From positions 1,364,001 to 1,428,000 of the forward strand of contig NZ_CP009831.1 of the NCBI RefSeq assembly GCF_000959525.1: a stretch of DNA of 64,000 nucleotides, written 5' to 3'. The position numbers and the translations under genes are program-made. The notes below the pieces were generated by a model that ran no database searches, was not told the origin of the DNA, and worked only from the letters and a program-made list of their open reading frames with translations. The stretch comes from Burkholderia multivorans ATCC BAA-247. GTDB lineage: Bacteria > Pseudomonadota > Gammaproteobacteria > Burkholderiales > Burkholderiaceae. Positions 28,546 through 36,899 of this stretch are shown piece after piece; position 1 is the stretch's first letter; each line of letters starts with the position of its first letter.

Positions 28546-30087
28546 ATGGCAGTCAGGGCACGTCTCCTGCACTCCGTTCTCGCCACTCCCCCGTCCGGCA
28601 ACCACTGCGTGACGGACGCGCTGCGTCCGTCGATGCTCGTCACGTTGTTCGAGGACGTGCGGCCGATGGCGCTGTCCGGCCTCGCAAGCGGCTTCGTCGC
28701 GGCCGTTGCGCTGCTTCGTCTGCATGAACTCTGGTGTGCGCTCTGGCTCGTCCTCGACGTCGGGCTGCTCGCCGCGCGGCTCGCGATCGCGCGCGCTTAC
28801 GTGGTCGAGCGCAACGCCGGCCGCGATCGCGCCGAATACTGGGCGATGCGCTACGCGCCCGTGTCGCTGCTCGCCTGCTTCGTGCTCGGCCTCGGCGCGA
28901 TGGGCTGCGTCGATGCGGCCGACGTCGAGCTCGGCACGCTCGCGGTGATGATCGCGGGCGGCGTGTTCGGCGGCATCGCGTCGCGCAATTCGGCGCTGCC
29001 GCGCCTCGCGATGACGCAGGTCACGCTCGGCGTGCTGCCGATCGGCGTCGGCGCGCTGCTCGCCGAGCGGCCGGGTGCGTGGCTGCTGGTGCCGCCGCTC
29101 GCGATCTATCTGGCCGCGATGCGCACCGTCGTGCAACGCCACTACCGCGTGCTCGTCGCGCTGATCGCGGCCCGCCAGCGCAATGCGGAGCTCGTCGCGC
29201 GCTTCGACGCCGCGCTCACCTACATGCCGCACGGCCTCTGCATGATCGACGGCGACAGCCGCGTGATCGTCGCGAACCGGCGCACCGCGCATCTGTTCGG
29301 TTCGCCGCGCGACATCATGCTCGATACGCCGCTGCCGGACGTCGTCGCAGCGCTCGGCACCGACGCTGCGCAGCCGGACGCGGCCGTTCTCGCGGCCCGC
29401 TGCGCGGACTGGCTCGCACACGACGCGGCGCCGTTCGACATCACGCTCGCGAGCGGCCGGCAGCTCGAACTGACGCGCCATCGCGTGCCGGACGGCAACG
29501 CGGTGATCATCGTCGAGGACGTGACCGCGCGGCGTCTGACCGAACAGCACATCCGCCACCTCGCGCGGCACGATGCGCTGACGGGGCTGCCGAACCGGCA
29601 CGAGCTGCATGCGGAGCTCGAACGGATGCTGTCGCGGCCGCGCCGGCCCGACACGGCGGTCGCGGTGATGTATCTCGATCTCGACGGCTTCAAGGCGATC
29701 AACGACCGCTTCGGCCATCAGGCCGGCGACGAGCTGCTCACGCAGGTCGCCGAACGGCTCGGCCGCACCTTGCGCGACGGCACGCTCGCGGCGCGCATCG
29801 GCGGCGACGAGTTCGTCGTGGCCGTCGACGATACGACGATGGACGCGTGCTCGCGCGTCGCCGCGCAGCTCATTGCGCAGATCTCGGCGCCGTACACGCT
29901 GTCGATCGGCGAGACGGTCCGCTTCGGCATCAGCATCGGCATCGCGCTCGACGACGGGCACGGCACGCCTGACGAGCTGATCCGCCAGGCCGACAGCGCG
30001 CTCTACGACGCGAAGTCTGCCGGCAAGGGCCGCTATCGATTCTATTCGAGCGGCAGCCGGCCCGTCGCGCCGGCCGCCGCAAACTGA
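28546..30087 (+). CDS. Membrane diguanylate cyclase (TM-PAS-GGDEF)
   Basis: This 513-aa protein has an N-terminal half with about five hydrophobic helices (residues 40-200). A PAS-like segment follows (about 220-330, LTYMPHGLCMIDGDSRVIVANR). The C-terminal GGDEF domain spans about 340-510, with HDALTGLPNRHEL, the metal-binding YLDLDGFKAINDRFGH and intact GGDEF. It should make cyclic di-GMP at the membrane. The residues where the inhibitory RxxD site normally lies (five before GGDEF) read RDGT, so product inhibition may be absent. No EAL domain is present. The first in-frame upstream residues look non-coding, so the ATG at 28546 is used. Confidence 0.9.
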   Translation: MAVRARLLHSVLATPPSGNHCVTDALRPSMLVTLFEDVRPMALSGLASGFVAAVALLRLHELWCALWLVLDVGLLAARLAIARAYVVERNAGRDRAEYWAMRYAPVSLLACFVLGLGAMGCVDAADVELGTLAVMIAGGVFGGIASRNSALPRLAMTQVTLGVLPIGVGALLAERPGAWLLVPPLAIYLAAMRTVVQRHYRVLVALIAARQRNAELVARFDAALTYMPHGLCMIDGDSRVIVANRRTAHLFGSPRDIMLDTPLPDVVAALGTDAAQPDAAVLAARCADWLAHDAAPFDITLASGRQLELTRHRVPDGNAVIIVEDVTARRLTEQHIRHLARHDALTGLPNRHELHAELERMLSRPRRPDTAVAVMYLDLDGFKAINDRFGHQAGDELLTQVAERLGRTLRDGTLAARIGGDEFVVAVDDTTMDACSRVAAQLIAQISAPYTLSIGETVRFGISIGIALDDGHGTPDELIRQADSALYDAKSAGKGRYRFYSSGSRPVAPAAAN

Positions 30088-30241
30088 CCGCGCCGCGCGC
30101 GACTGTTTCAGTTTCGAAACGCTTTTCGCGTGCGCGGCGCGTGCCGATGTCACGTGACGTGTTCCGTAACATCGCCCGCGATACGCCGCGACGTTACGTG
30201 CAGAAGGCTGCACGATCGGCGCAGTGCGCCGCATTTCTCTC
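30088..30241. promoter_or_regulatory. Cluster of small palindromes upstream of a sigma-54 promoter
   Basis: Several inverted repeats lie at 30111-30120 (GTTTCGAAAC), 30149-30158 (GTCACGTGAC), 30160-30171 (TGTT-N4-AACA) and 30197-30214 (CGTGCA-N6-TGCACG). They are 30-130 bp upstream of the -24/-12 promoter, where a bacterial enhancer-binding protein would be expected to bind. None is a clear match to NtrC, and the cognate activator is unknown. Confidence 0.5.
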
Positions 30242-30258
30242 TGGCACCGTTATTGCTT
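30242..30258 (+). promoter_or_regulatory. Sigma-54 (-24/-12) promoter
   Basis: TGGCAC-CGTTA-TTGCTT matches the sigma-54 consensus TGGCAC-N5-TTGCW in full, with the invariant GG and GC ten bases apart (GG 30243-30244, GC 30255-30256). It ends 35 bp before the ATG of the 90-aa gene, an ideal distance. Transcription should require RpoN and an enhancer-binding protein, pointing to nitrogen, carbon or stress control. Confidence 0.82.
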
Positions 30259-30292
30259 CATCACGGGAAACAGACTGCCGGAGAGTGCTGCC

Positions 30293-30565
30293 ATGAATAC
30301 CGTCGAAGTGATGAGCCGCCGCGAAACGATCGACGAACTCGACGTGATCGACGGCGCATCGCTGATCCGCCGCCTCGTGTCCGGACGCCGCACGCCCGCT
30401 CGGGAAGCCTGCTGCGTCGACAATCCGCCGCTGACGCTGTACGGCGCGTATCGGCAAGGCGTCGCCGACTACGCGGCCGGCCGCGCGAATCCGTATCGTG
30501 CGGGCAGCCGGTTCTGGGCGCTGTGGGAAGAAGGTCGTATCGAAGCTGAAACGTCGGGGCGGTAG
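30293..30565 (+). CDS. Small 90-aa protein with an RMF-like C-terminal motif
   Basis: This hydrophilic 90-aa protein follows a sigma-54 promoter and has GGAGAG before its ATG. I do not recognise a named family. The C-terminal half reads AYRQGVADYAAGRANPYRAG, then WALWEEGRI. This G..AG..NPY..G...W..G pattern recalls ribosome modulation factor, a small protein that makes inactive 100S ribosomes. It has Cys-Cys at about 40-41. An RMF-related role would suit stress-type sigma-54 control but is only a pattern-based suggestion. Confidence 0.75.
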   Translation: MNTVEVMSRRETIDELDVIDGASLIRRLVSGRRTPAREACCVDNPPLTLYGAYRQGVADYAAGRANPYRAGSRFWALWEEGRIEAETSGR

Positions 30566-30665
30566 CGCACGCAAGTCCGCGCGCGCGCGACACGCGGCTC
30601 GCGCGCGTCGCGCCGCGGCCGTTTCCCGATAAGATGGCAGATCCCGTCCATCGCACGACGTTGCC

Positions 30666-31700
30666 ATGACCGCCTCCTCCCCGTTCCGCAATCCCATCCA
30701 CTGCGAAATCGATCTCGACGCGCCCGGCAAGCAGGCCGGCTATCTGCGTCTTCCGCATTCCGTGCATCGCTCGGCATACGGCTGGCTGCCGATTCCGATC
30801 GCGTCGATCCGCAACGGCGACGGCCCTGTCGCGCTCGTGATGGCCGGCAATCACGGCGACGAATATGAAGGGCAGATCATCGTGTCGCAGCTGATGCGCG
30901 AGATCGAGCCCGACATGATTAGCGGCCAGCTGATCCTGCTGCCGATGGCGAACTTTCCGGCCGCCGATGCGGGGCTGCGCGTGTCGCCGCTCGACAACGG
31001 CAACCTGAACCGCAGCTTTCCCGGCGATCCGGCCGGCACGCCGACGCAGATGATCGCGCATTACATCGAGCACGCGCTGCTGTCGCGCGCGCAATACCTC
31101 GTCGACCTGCATTCGGGCGGCAGCTCGCTGCTGTATAGCGGCGGCAACATGCTCGCGATCGATCCGCTCGACGCGGACGAGGCCGCGAAGCTCCACGGGC
31201 TGCTCGTCGCGTTCGGGCTTCCGAACGCGCTGCTGCATGGGCCGAACCCCGTGCATTCGGCGTCGGCCGCGCGCCGGCAAGGCGCAATCTCGATCGTCAC
31301 CGAACTCGGCGGCGCCGGCATGGCGGATCCGTCGCTGATCCGGCTCGGCCGTCACGGGCTGCTGCACTATCTCGGCTATATCGGCCTGCTGCACGGCAAG
31401 CTCGTGCCGGATGCGCCACCGACCGTCACGCGCTTTTTGCGGGTCGACGGCGACCGGCATTTCGTCTACGCCTACGAACGCGGGCTCTACGAACCGCTCG
31501 TCGAACTCGGCGACCGCGTGACGGCCGGGCAGCCGGCCGCCTGGGTCCACTTCCCCGATACGCCGCTGCGCGAGCCCGTGCTGCATCGGTTCAAAGGCGA
31601 CGGCGAAGTCGTCTGCAAGCGCGTGCCCGCGCAAGTGCAGCGCGGCGACTGCCTGTTTCAGCTCGCGGAACCCACCGACCCGCCGAGCATCGGCCGATAG
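30666..31700 (+). CDS. Succinylglutamate desuccinylase/aspartoacylase family hydrolase
   Basis: This 344-aa zinc-dependent M14-like deacylase has the metal-binding motif GNHGDEYEGQ (His and Glu, about residues 60-69). The later YLVDLHSGGSS segment supplies the second His, and a Glu (TELGG) near residue 216 is the likely catalytic base. Members remove acyl groups from amino acids such as succinylglutamate, N-acetylaspartate or ectoine precursors. The C-terminal domain (about 260-344) is a beta-rich lid. It is monocistronic here, and the substrate is undetermined. Confidence 0.88.
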   Translation: MTASSPFRNPIHCEIDLDAPGKQAGYLRLPHSVHRSAYGWLPIPIASIRNGDGPVALVMAGNHGDEYEGQIIVSQLMREIEPDMISGQLILLPMANFPAADAGLRVSPLDNGNLNRSFPGDPAGTPTQMIAHYIEHALLSRAQYLVDLHSGGSSLLYSGGNMLAIDPLDADEAAKLHGLLVAFGLPNALLHGPNPVHSASAARRQGAISIVTELGGAGMADPSLIRLGRHGLLHYLGYIGLLHGKLVPDAPPTVTRFLRVDGDRHFVYAYERGLYEPLVELGDRVTAGQPAAWVHFPDTPLREPVLHRFKGDGEVVCKRVPAQVQRGDCLFQLAEPTDPPSIGR

Positions 31701-31776
31701 GGCCGGTTCCGGACCTCTCCTTTTCCCGTGCTGTCTGCCCTGTATGGCGGACGGCACGCGTGCGCCATTAACCAAC

Positions 31777-31804
31777 TTGACAAATTAACCTACTTGGTTA
31801 CACT
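31777..31804 (+). promoter_or_regulatory. mqsRA promoter with embedded operator palindrome
   Basis: TTGACA (31777-31782), a 16-bp spacer and TACACT (31799-31804) form a strong sigma-70 promoter. The spacer holds the inverted repeat TAACC-TACTT-GGTTA (31786-31800), which has the form of the AACCT/AGGTT palindrome bound by MqsA antitoxins. Autorepression of the toxin-antitoxin operon is therefore likely. Confidence 0.75.
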
Positions 31805-31819
31805 CGCGCATGGATACCT

Positions 31820-32114
31820 ATGGAAAAGCGAACGCCGCACTGCAAGCTGCCGCGTCAAGGCGCTGATCGAAGCCGGCAAGGTCCGCCTGACCGCAAGCGC
31901 CGTCATCGGCGCCCGCCTGATGGGCTTCACCGAAGCGGAAGCGATCGACGTGGTGAGGGCGCTGACACCGTTCGAATTCCACAAGAGCATGACGACCTAC
32001 GCCGACCACACGATCTGGCAGGACGTCTACCGGCCTTGCACGATGCGCGGCGACGTGTACCTGAAACTGACCGTCGTCGACGATGTGCTGATCGTGTCTT
32101 TCAAGGAGCGATAA
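31820..32114 (+). pseudogene. mqsR: mqsR toxin gene with a frameshift near the start
   Basis: The canonical MqsR N-terminus MEKRTPHCKL is encoded from the ATG at 31820, but the rest of the protein lies in another frame. That part runs from RVKALIEAGKVR to KSMTTYADHTIWQDVYRP and VLIVSFKER, ending at 32114. The break is between 31849 and 31851: after CTG only one base precedes CGC-GTC, as if two bases of a Ser codon (LSRVK in relatives) were lost. From the 31820 ATG no functional toxin is made. An open frame in the second phase extends upstream to a GTG at 31728, but that lies before the promoter and encodes unrelated residues. MqsR is a GCU-preferring mRNA interferase. Sequencing error or programmed frameshifting are alternatives. 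Confidence 0.78.
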
Positions 32115-32115
32115 A

Positions 32116-32517
32116 ATGAAATGTCCTGCATGCGGTGCTGCCACGCTGGTCCGCGACACGCGCGACATCCCGTACACCTACAAGGGCGAATCGACCGTGA
32201 TCCCGCACATCACCGGCGAGTTTTGCCCCGCGTGCGGCGAGTCGGTGCTCGACGTCGACGAGGCGACCCGTTTCGGCGAAGCGGTGTCGGCGTTCAACCG
32301 GCAGGTGAACGCGACACTCGTCGATCCGAAGTTCATTGCGACGGTACGCAAGAAGCTGAAGCTCGATCAGCGCGAGGCGGCCGAGATTTTCGGCGGCGGC
32401 GTCAACGCGTTTTCCCGCTACGAGACCGGCAAGACCAATCCACCGCTGGCGCTCGTGAAGCTGCTGAAGATTCTCGACCGTCATCCCGATCTGCTCGACG
32501 AAGTGCGTGCGGCATAA
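32116..32517 (+). CDS. mqsA: MqsA-type antitoxin
   Basis: This 133-aa antitoxin has an N-terminal zinc-binding domain (CPAC at about 3-6 and CPAC at about 37-40) that binds the toxin. A C-terminal Xre helix-turn-helix (LDQREAAEIFGGGVNAFSRYETGK) binds the operator at 31786-31800. It begins 1 bp after the mqsR stop. It appears fully intact although the toxin gene is frameshifted, so it may persist as a free-standing regulator. Confidence 0.92.
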   Translation: MKCPACGAATLVRDTRDIPYTYKGESTVIPHITGEFCPACGESVLDVDEATRFGEAVSAFNRQVNATLVDPKFIATVRKKLKLDQREAAEIFGGGVNAFSRYETGKTNPPLALVKLLKILDRHPDLLDEVRAA

Positions 32518-32799
32518 ACGGCCTGCGCGCGTGCATCGATGATCCGCCGCGCACGCGCACTTTCGCGCCTCATCCCCCCGCTTTCGCTGCAAGCCTTCTG
32601 ACGCTTCCCGCGAAATCCTTATCGAAATTGCTTCGTTCGTCTTCGCGCGCCGCCCCGCTAACGTATCCGAAACGGCGGCGGCCCGCCCAATGCATCGCAC
32701 CGCGCACAGCGGCTGCCGCCCTCACGACAACCGCGTCGCGATAACGAACGAAATGGCCGGACCGCGTGCCTGCCGCGTCCGCATCGCGCGCCTTTCGCG

Positions 32800-33366
32800 A
32801 TGCCCATGGCCACGACCGACCGCATCATCGACACGACCCCGCTCGACGCGCGTGCCCAGCCGCTGATCGACGCGCTGATCGACGAATACGCCACGCGCTA
32901 CGACGCGTACCGACCCGACAGCCGCGCGTCCGCGCGCGAAGAACTCGCACGCTATCCGGCCGAGCTGTTCGCGCCGCCCGAAGGCGCGTTCGTGCTGCTG
33001 CTGCGCAACGGCGAGACGATCGGCGGCGGCGCATTCAAGCGCTACGACGCACAGACGGCCGAACTCAAACGCATCTGGACGCGCGCCGACCAGCGCCGCC
33101 AAGGGCTCGCGCGCCGCATCGTCGACGCGCTCGAGCAGCGCGCGCGCCGGCAAGGCTATCGCCGCGTGTATCTGACGACCGGCTTTCGTCAGCCCGAAGC
33201 GTGGGCGCTGTACGACCGCGCGGGTTATGCGCGTCTGTTCGATGCATCGATCGATCCCGAAGTGCTTTTCCATCTGCGCTTCGGCAAGGATCTCGTCGAT
33301 CCCGCGCGCACGTCGACGCTCGCCGATCTGTGGGCGCCCGCGCCCGAAGCGGCCCTGCCGCGCTGA
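32800..33366 (+). CDS. GNAT family N-acetyltransferase, first gene of an S-alkylcysteine-type cluster
   Basis: This 188-aa acetyltransferase has the GNAT acetyl-CoA loop TRADQRRQGLARRIVDALEQ (about residues 89-108) and the C-terminal strand RVYLTTGFRQPEAWALYDRAGY. It is followed at 65 bp by a solute-binding protein gene, then two flavin monooxygenases and an ABC transporter. In Bacillus subtilis the equivalent acetyltransferase (SnaA, formerly YtmI) N-acetylates S-alkylcysteines before monooxygenase cleavage, so the same role is proposed here from context. Two start codons, 32800 and 32806, are possible, and neither has a strong ribosome-binding site. Confidence 0.88.
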   Translation: MPMATTDRIIDTTPLDARAQPLIDALIDEYATRYDAYRPDSRASAREELARYPAELFAPPEGAFVLLLRNGETIGGGAFKRYDAQTAELKRIWTRADQRRQGLARRIVDALEQRARRQGYRRVYLTTGFRQPEAWALYDRAGYARLFDASIDPEVLFHLRFGKDLVDPARTSTLADLWAPAPEAALPR

Positions 33367-33431
33367 CGGTCGGCCGCGGTCCACGCGCGCATCGCATTCC
33401 CCGCTTTCCACGACAACGACAGGACGTCTTC

Positions 33432-34373
33432 ATGCCATACCGCGTTCGCCGCGCTTCGCGCGCCATCGTCACCCTCGCCGCCGCGCTCGTGGGCCTGACG
33501 GCCTTCGCCGCCGCGGCCGCCACGTTCGACCTGAGCCCCGAGCAGCGCGGCCGTCCGCGCGGCGTCGCCGATCCGGCGGTCGAGCGCGCGGTGCCCGCGT
33601 CGTTCCGGTTCGCCGAACCCGACACGCTGACGATCGGCATCGCGCCGAGCCTGCCGCCGATCAGTACGTATGCGACGGACGCGCGCACGGTCGTCGGCTT
33701 CGATGCGGACGTCGGCCAGCTCGTCGCCGACACGCTCGGACGCCGGCTGAAGATCGTCGCGCTCGCGTGGGCCGACTGGCCGCTCGCGCTCGAATCGGGC
33801 AAGGTCGACGCCGTGATCGCGAACGTGACCGTCACCGAGGAACGCAAGCAGAAGTTCGATTTCTCGACGTACCGCAAGGATCAGCTCGGCTTCTACGTGC
33901 GCAACGACAGCGCGATCCGGGCGATCCGCGAACCGAAGGACGTCGCCGGGCTGCGCATCGTGACCGACGCCGGCACCAATCAGGAAAAGATCCTGCTCGC
34001 GTGGGATCGCGACAACGTCGCGCACGGGCTCAAGCCCGTGCAGGTGCAGTACTACGACGATCACGCGATGCGGATCGTCGCCGTGCAGTCCGGTCGCGCG
34101 GACGCGGTCTTCAGCGTGAATTCGGTGCTCGCGTATCAGAGCGCGCAGCAGGGCAAGACGCGGCTCGTCGGTGCGATCAGCGGCGGCTGGCCGCGCACGG
34201 CCGACATCGCGATCGCGACGCGCAAGGGCAGCGGGCTCGCGCAGCCGCTGACGGCCGCACTGAATACGCTGATCGCGAACGGCCGCTACGCGCAGATCCT
34301 CGATCGCTGGAACCTCGCGTCCGAAGCGATCGACACGTCGCGCACGAATCCGCCCGGCCTGCCGAAGAGCTGA
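33432..34373 (+). CDS. ABC transporter solute-binding protein 1 (polar amino acid family)
   Basis: This 313-aa periplasmic binding protein of the type-2, family-3 amino-acid group has a signal peptide ending near AAAA. Segments such as TIGIAPSLPPISTYATDART, ALAWADWPLALESGKVDAVI and GLRIVTDAGTNQEKILL are shared with a second paralogue at 38723 in the same cluster. It starts with AGGA 8 bases upstream of the ATG. It likely binds a sulfur-containing amino acid derivative for the fused permease-ATPase at 36900. Confidence 0.9.
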   Translation: MPYRVRRASRAIVTLAAALVGLTAFAAAAATFDLSPEQRGRPRGVADPAVERAVPASFRFAEPDTLTIGIAPSLPPISTYATDARTVVGFDADVGQLVADTLGRRLKIVALAWADWPLALESGKVDAVIANVTVTEERKQKFDFSTYRKDQLGFYVRNDSAIRAIREPKDVAGLRIVTDAGTNQEKILLAWDRDNVAHGLKPVQVQYYDDHAMRIVAVQSGRADAVFSVNSVLAYQSAQQGKTRLVGAISGGWPRTADIAIATRKGSGLAQPLTAALNTLIANGRYAQILDRWNLASEAIDTSRTNPPGLPKS

Positions 34374-34404
34374 GCGCCGCCTCCTTTCACGCACGTCGTT
34401 CACC

Positions 34405-35466
34405 ATGTCCTATTCGCTTTCGCTGCTCGACAAAAGCCCGATCGCCGACGGCGGCAGCGCCGCCGACGCGCTGCGCTTCACGACGACGCTCGCGCGGCGC
34501 GCCGAGCAGCTCGGCTACGCGCGGTTCTGGGTCGCCGAGCATCACGGCGCGCCGGGCTTCGCGAGCTCGGCACCGGAGATCGTCGTCGCCCACCTGCTCG
34601 CGCAGACGTCGCGCATCCGCGTCGGTTCGGGCGGCGTGATGCTGCAGCACTACAGTCCGTTCAAGGTCGCCGAGACGTTCCGGCTGCTCGCGGCCCTCGC
34701 ACCCGGCCGCGTCGATCTCGGCATCGGCAAGGCGCCGGGCGGACTGCCGCTGACCACGCGCGCGCTGCAGTGGTATCACGACAAGGCCGCGAAACCCGAC
34801 TTCGCGGGCCAGCTCGCCGCGCTCGACGCGTTTCTCGGCTGGGGCGTCGACGAGGATCACGCACTCGCGGGCGCGATCGCGCTGCCCGAACCGCCGCAGC
34901 CGCCGCAGCGCATCCTGCTCGGCGGATCGCCGGACAGCGGCGCGCTCGCCGCACGCCACGGCTGGCACTTCTGCTATGCCGGCCATTTCAACGGCGACGA
35001 GGCGAACCTCGAACGCTCGCTCGAGGCCTACCGAAGCGCAGGCGGCACGAAGCCGCTCGTCGCGCTGTACGCGGTCGCGGCCGAGACGCGCGATGCGGCC
35101 GAGCGGCTGACCGGGTCGCTGAAGATCTTCCGGCTGCGGCTCGCGAGCGGTCAGAGCTTCAACCTCGCGAGCGCGCAGGCGGCCGCCGAATTCGCGCGGC
35201 AAAGCGGCGCGTCCGACTACCGCATCGACGAACTGCGCCCCGCCGTGCTCGCCGATACGCCCGAGCGCGTGCATCGCGCGCTCGACGCGCTGAGCCGGCG
35301 GCTCGGCGTCGACGAGTTCGTGATCGATGCGCCGACCGCCGACCATGCGGCGCGACTCGCGTCGGTCGAATGGCTCGGCGGCGTGCAGACGACCACGCCC
35401 GCGCACATCGCACGCGCCGCGACGCACGGCGCCCCTTCCCTCGACCGCGACACGCCACACCCATGA
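34405..35466 (+). CDS. LLM-class flavin-dependent monooxygenase 1 (YtmO/MsnO8-like)
   Basis: This 353-aa bacterial-luciferase-like enzyme uses reduced FMN and O2. Signatures are SLLDKSPIADGGSAADALRF at the N-terminus, RFWVAEHHGAPGFASSAPEI (about residues 35-54), VGSGGVMLQHYSPFKVAE and DLGIGKAPGG. These are typical of the MsnO8/YtmO branch rather than of alkanesulfonate monooxygenase. It precedes a second, different LLM enzyme with a 4-bp overlap. By analogy with Bacillus CmoO (YtmO) it could cleave the C-S bond of N-acetyl-S-alkylcysteine; this substrate is inference. The reductase supplying FMNH2 is not in the cluster. Confidence 0.9.
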   Translation: MSYSLSLLDKSPIADGGSAADALRFTTTLARRAEQLGYARFWVAEHHGAPGFASSAPEIVVAHLLAQTSRIRVGSGGVMLQHYSPFKVAETFRLLAALAPGRVDLGIGKAPGGLPLTTRALQWYHDKAAKPDFAGQLAALDAFLGWGVDEDHALAGAIALPEPPQPPQRILLGGSPDSGALAARHGWHFCYAGHFNGDEANLERSLEAYRSAGGTKPLVALYAVAAETRDAAERLTGSLKIFRLRLASGQSFNLASAQAAAEFARQSGASDYRIDELRPAVLADTPERVHRALDALSRRLGVDEFVIDAPTADHAARLASVEWLGGVQTTTPAHIARAATHGAPSLDRDTPHP

Positions 35467-36815
35467 CGACTCCACGCCCGATTCCCTTCGGCCTGATGCT
35501 GCAAGGCGCAGGCAGCCACATGAACGCATGGCGGCATCCGAGCAACCCGCCGGATGCGAGCATCAACGTCGATTTCGCGATCGGCATCGCGCGCAAGGCC
35601 GAGGCGGCCGGGATCGCGTTCGCGTTCGTCGCGGACGGCCTCTACATCAACGACAAGTCGATCCCGCACTTCCTGAATCGCTTCGAGCCGCTGACGCTGC
35701 TGTCCGCGCTCGCGGCCGCGACGACGAAGATCGGGCTTGCCGGCACGATCTCGACGTCGTACAGCGAGCCGTTCACGGTCGCGCGCCAGCTCGCGTCGCT
35801 CGACGCGATCAGCGGCGGCCGCGCCGGCTGGAACGTCGTGACGACGCCGCTCGAAGGCACCGCGAAGAACTTCGGCAAGACGCATCCCGATCACGCGCTG
35901 CGCTACGAGATCGCCGACGAATTCCTGAGCGTCGTGCAGGGCCTGTGGGACAGCTGGGACGACGACGCATTCGTGCGCGATCGTGAGACCGGGCGCTTCT
36001 TCGATCGCACGAAGCTGCATACGCTCGATCATCGCGGCCGCTTCTTCCAGGTCGCCGGACCGCTGAACATTCAGCGCTCGCGCCAGGGGCAGCCGGTGAT
36101 CTTTCAGGCCGGCTCGTCCGACGACGGCATCGCGCTCGCCGGCAAGTACGCGGACGCGGTATTCACGCATTCGCCGTCGCTCGACGAAACCGCGGCCTTT
36201 TCGCGGCGCGTGAAGCAGAGCGCGATCGACCACGGCCGTCGGCCCGACGACGTGAAGATCTTCCCCGGTATCGGGCCGATCGTCGGGCGCACCGCCGCCG
36301 AAGCCGAAGACAAATACCGCGCGATCCGCGATCTGTTGACGATCGACGACGCGCTCGCCTATCTCGGCCGCTATTTCGACCACCACGACTTCACGCAATA
36401 CGCGCTCGACGCGCCGTTCCCCGAGCTCGGCGACATCGGCCGCAACAGCTTCCGTTCGACGACCGACCGGATCAAGGCCGACGCGAAACGGCACGGGCTG
36501 ACGCTGCGCGAAACCGCGCTCGCCGTCGCGACGCCGCGCCCGAACTTCATCGGCACCGCCGAGCACGTCGCCGACGAACTGATCCGCTGGTTCGACGCGG
36601 GCGCGGCCGACGGTTTCATTCTCGGCTTTCCGGTGCAGGCGCAAGGCGTCGACGATTTCGTCGAACTCGTGATTCCGGCGCTCGAAGCGCGCGGCCGCTA
36701 TCGGCGCGAGCTGCCCGGCAGCACGCTGCGCGATCACCTCGGCCTGCCGCGCAAGGCGAGCCGCTACGCGCCGCCCGATGCGACGCGCGCGCCGGCCGAT
36801 GAAGCGCATGCCTAG
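35463..36815 (+). CDS. LLM-class flavin-dependent monooxygenase 2 (NtaA/YtnJ/DszA family)
   Basis: This 450-aa protein belongs to the nitrilotriacetate monooxygenase branch (NtaA, SnaA, DszA, Bacillus YtnJ/CmoJ). Recognisable stretches are AWRHPSNPPDASINVDFAIG and FVADGLYI near the start, then SEPFTVARQLASLDAISGGR, AGWNVVTTPLEG and VFQAGSSDDGIALAGKYAD-like sequence. Such two-component enzymes oxidise C-N or C-S bonds with FMNH2. The start ATG overlaps the preceding stop. A pair of LLM enzymes of exactly these two branches with an acetyltransferase and an amino-acid-type transporter is the ytm/ytn pattern. Confidence 0.9.
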   Translation: MTTPRPIPFGLMLQGAGSHMNAWRHPSNPPDASINVDFAIGIARKAEAAGIAFAFVADGLYINDKSIPHFLNRFEPLTLLSALAAATTKIGLAGTISTSYSEPFTVARQLASLDAISGGRAGWNVVTTPLEGTAKNFGKTHPDHALRYEIADEFLSVVQGLWDSWDDDAFVRDRETGRFFDRTKLHTLDHRGRFFQVAGPLNIQRSRQGQPVIFQAGSSDDGIALAGKYADAVFTHSPSLDETAAFSRRVKQSAIDHGRRPDDVKIFPGIGPIVGRTAAEAEDKYRAIRDLLTIDDALAYLGRYFDHHDFTQYALDAPFPELGDIGRNSFRSTTDRIKADAKRHGLTLRETALAVATPRPNFIGTAEHVADELIRWFDAGAADGFILGFPVQAQGVDDFVELVIPALEARGRYRRELPGSTLRDHLGLPRKASRYAPPDATRAPADEAHA

Positions 36816-36899
36816 TACGCCGCGTGCGTCGCGCGCCGTCATGCGTGCCGAGCAGCCGACGTACCGATTCGACGACCCATTCGAGGACCCTGCATCGAC

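Noticed and set aside
30197-30214. CGTGCA-N6-TGCACG as an NtrC site for the sigma-54 promoter
   Set aside because: NtrC sites have the arms in the order TGCAC...GTGCA with a longer spacer; here the order is reversed and the site is close to the -24 element.
31728-32114. MqsR read from the GTG at 31728 as an intact 128-aa toxin
   Set aside because: That start lies upstream of the strong promoter and operator; its first 40 residues match no MqsR, whereas MEKRTPH is present in another frame at 31820.
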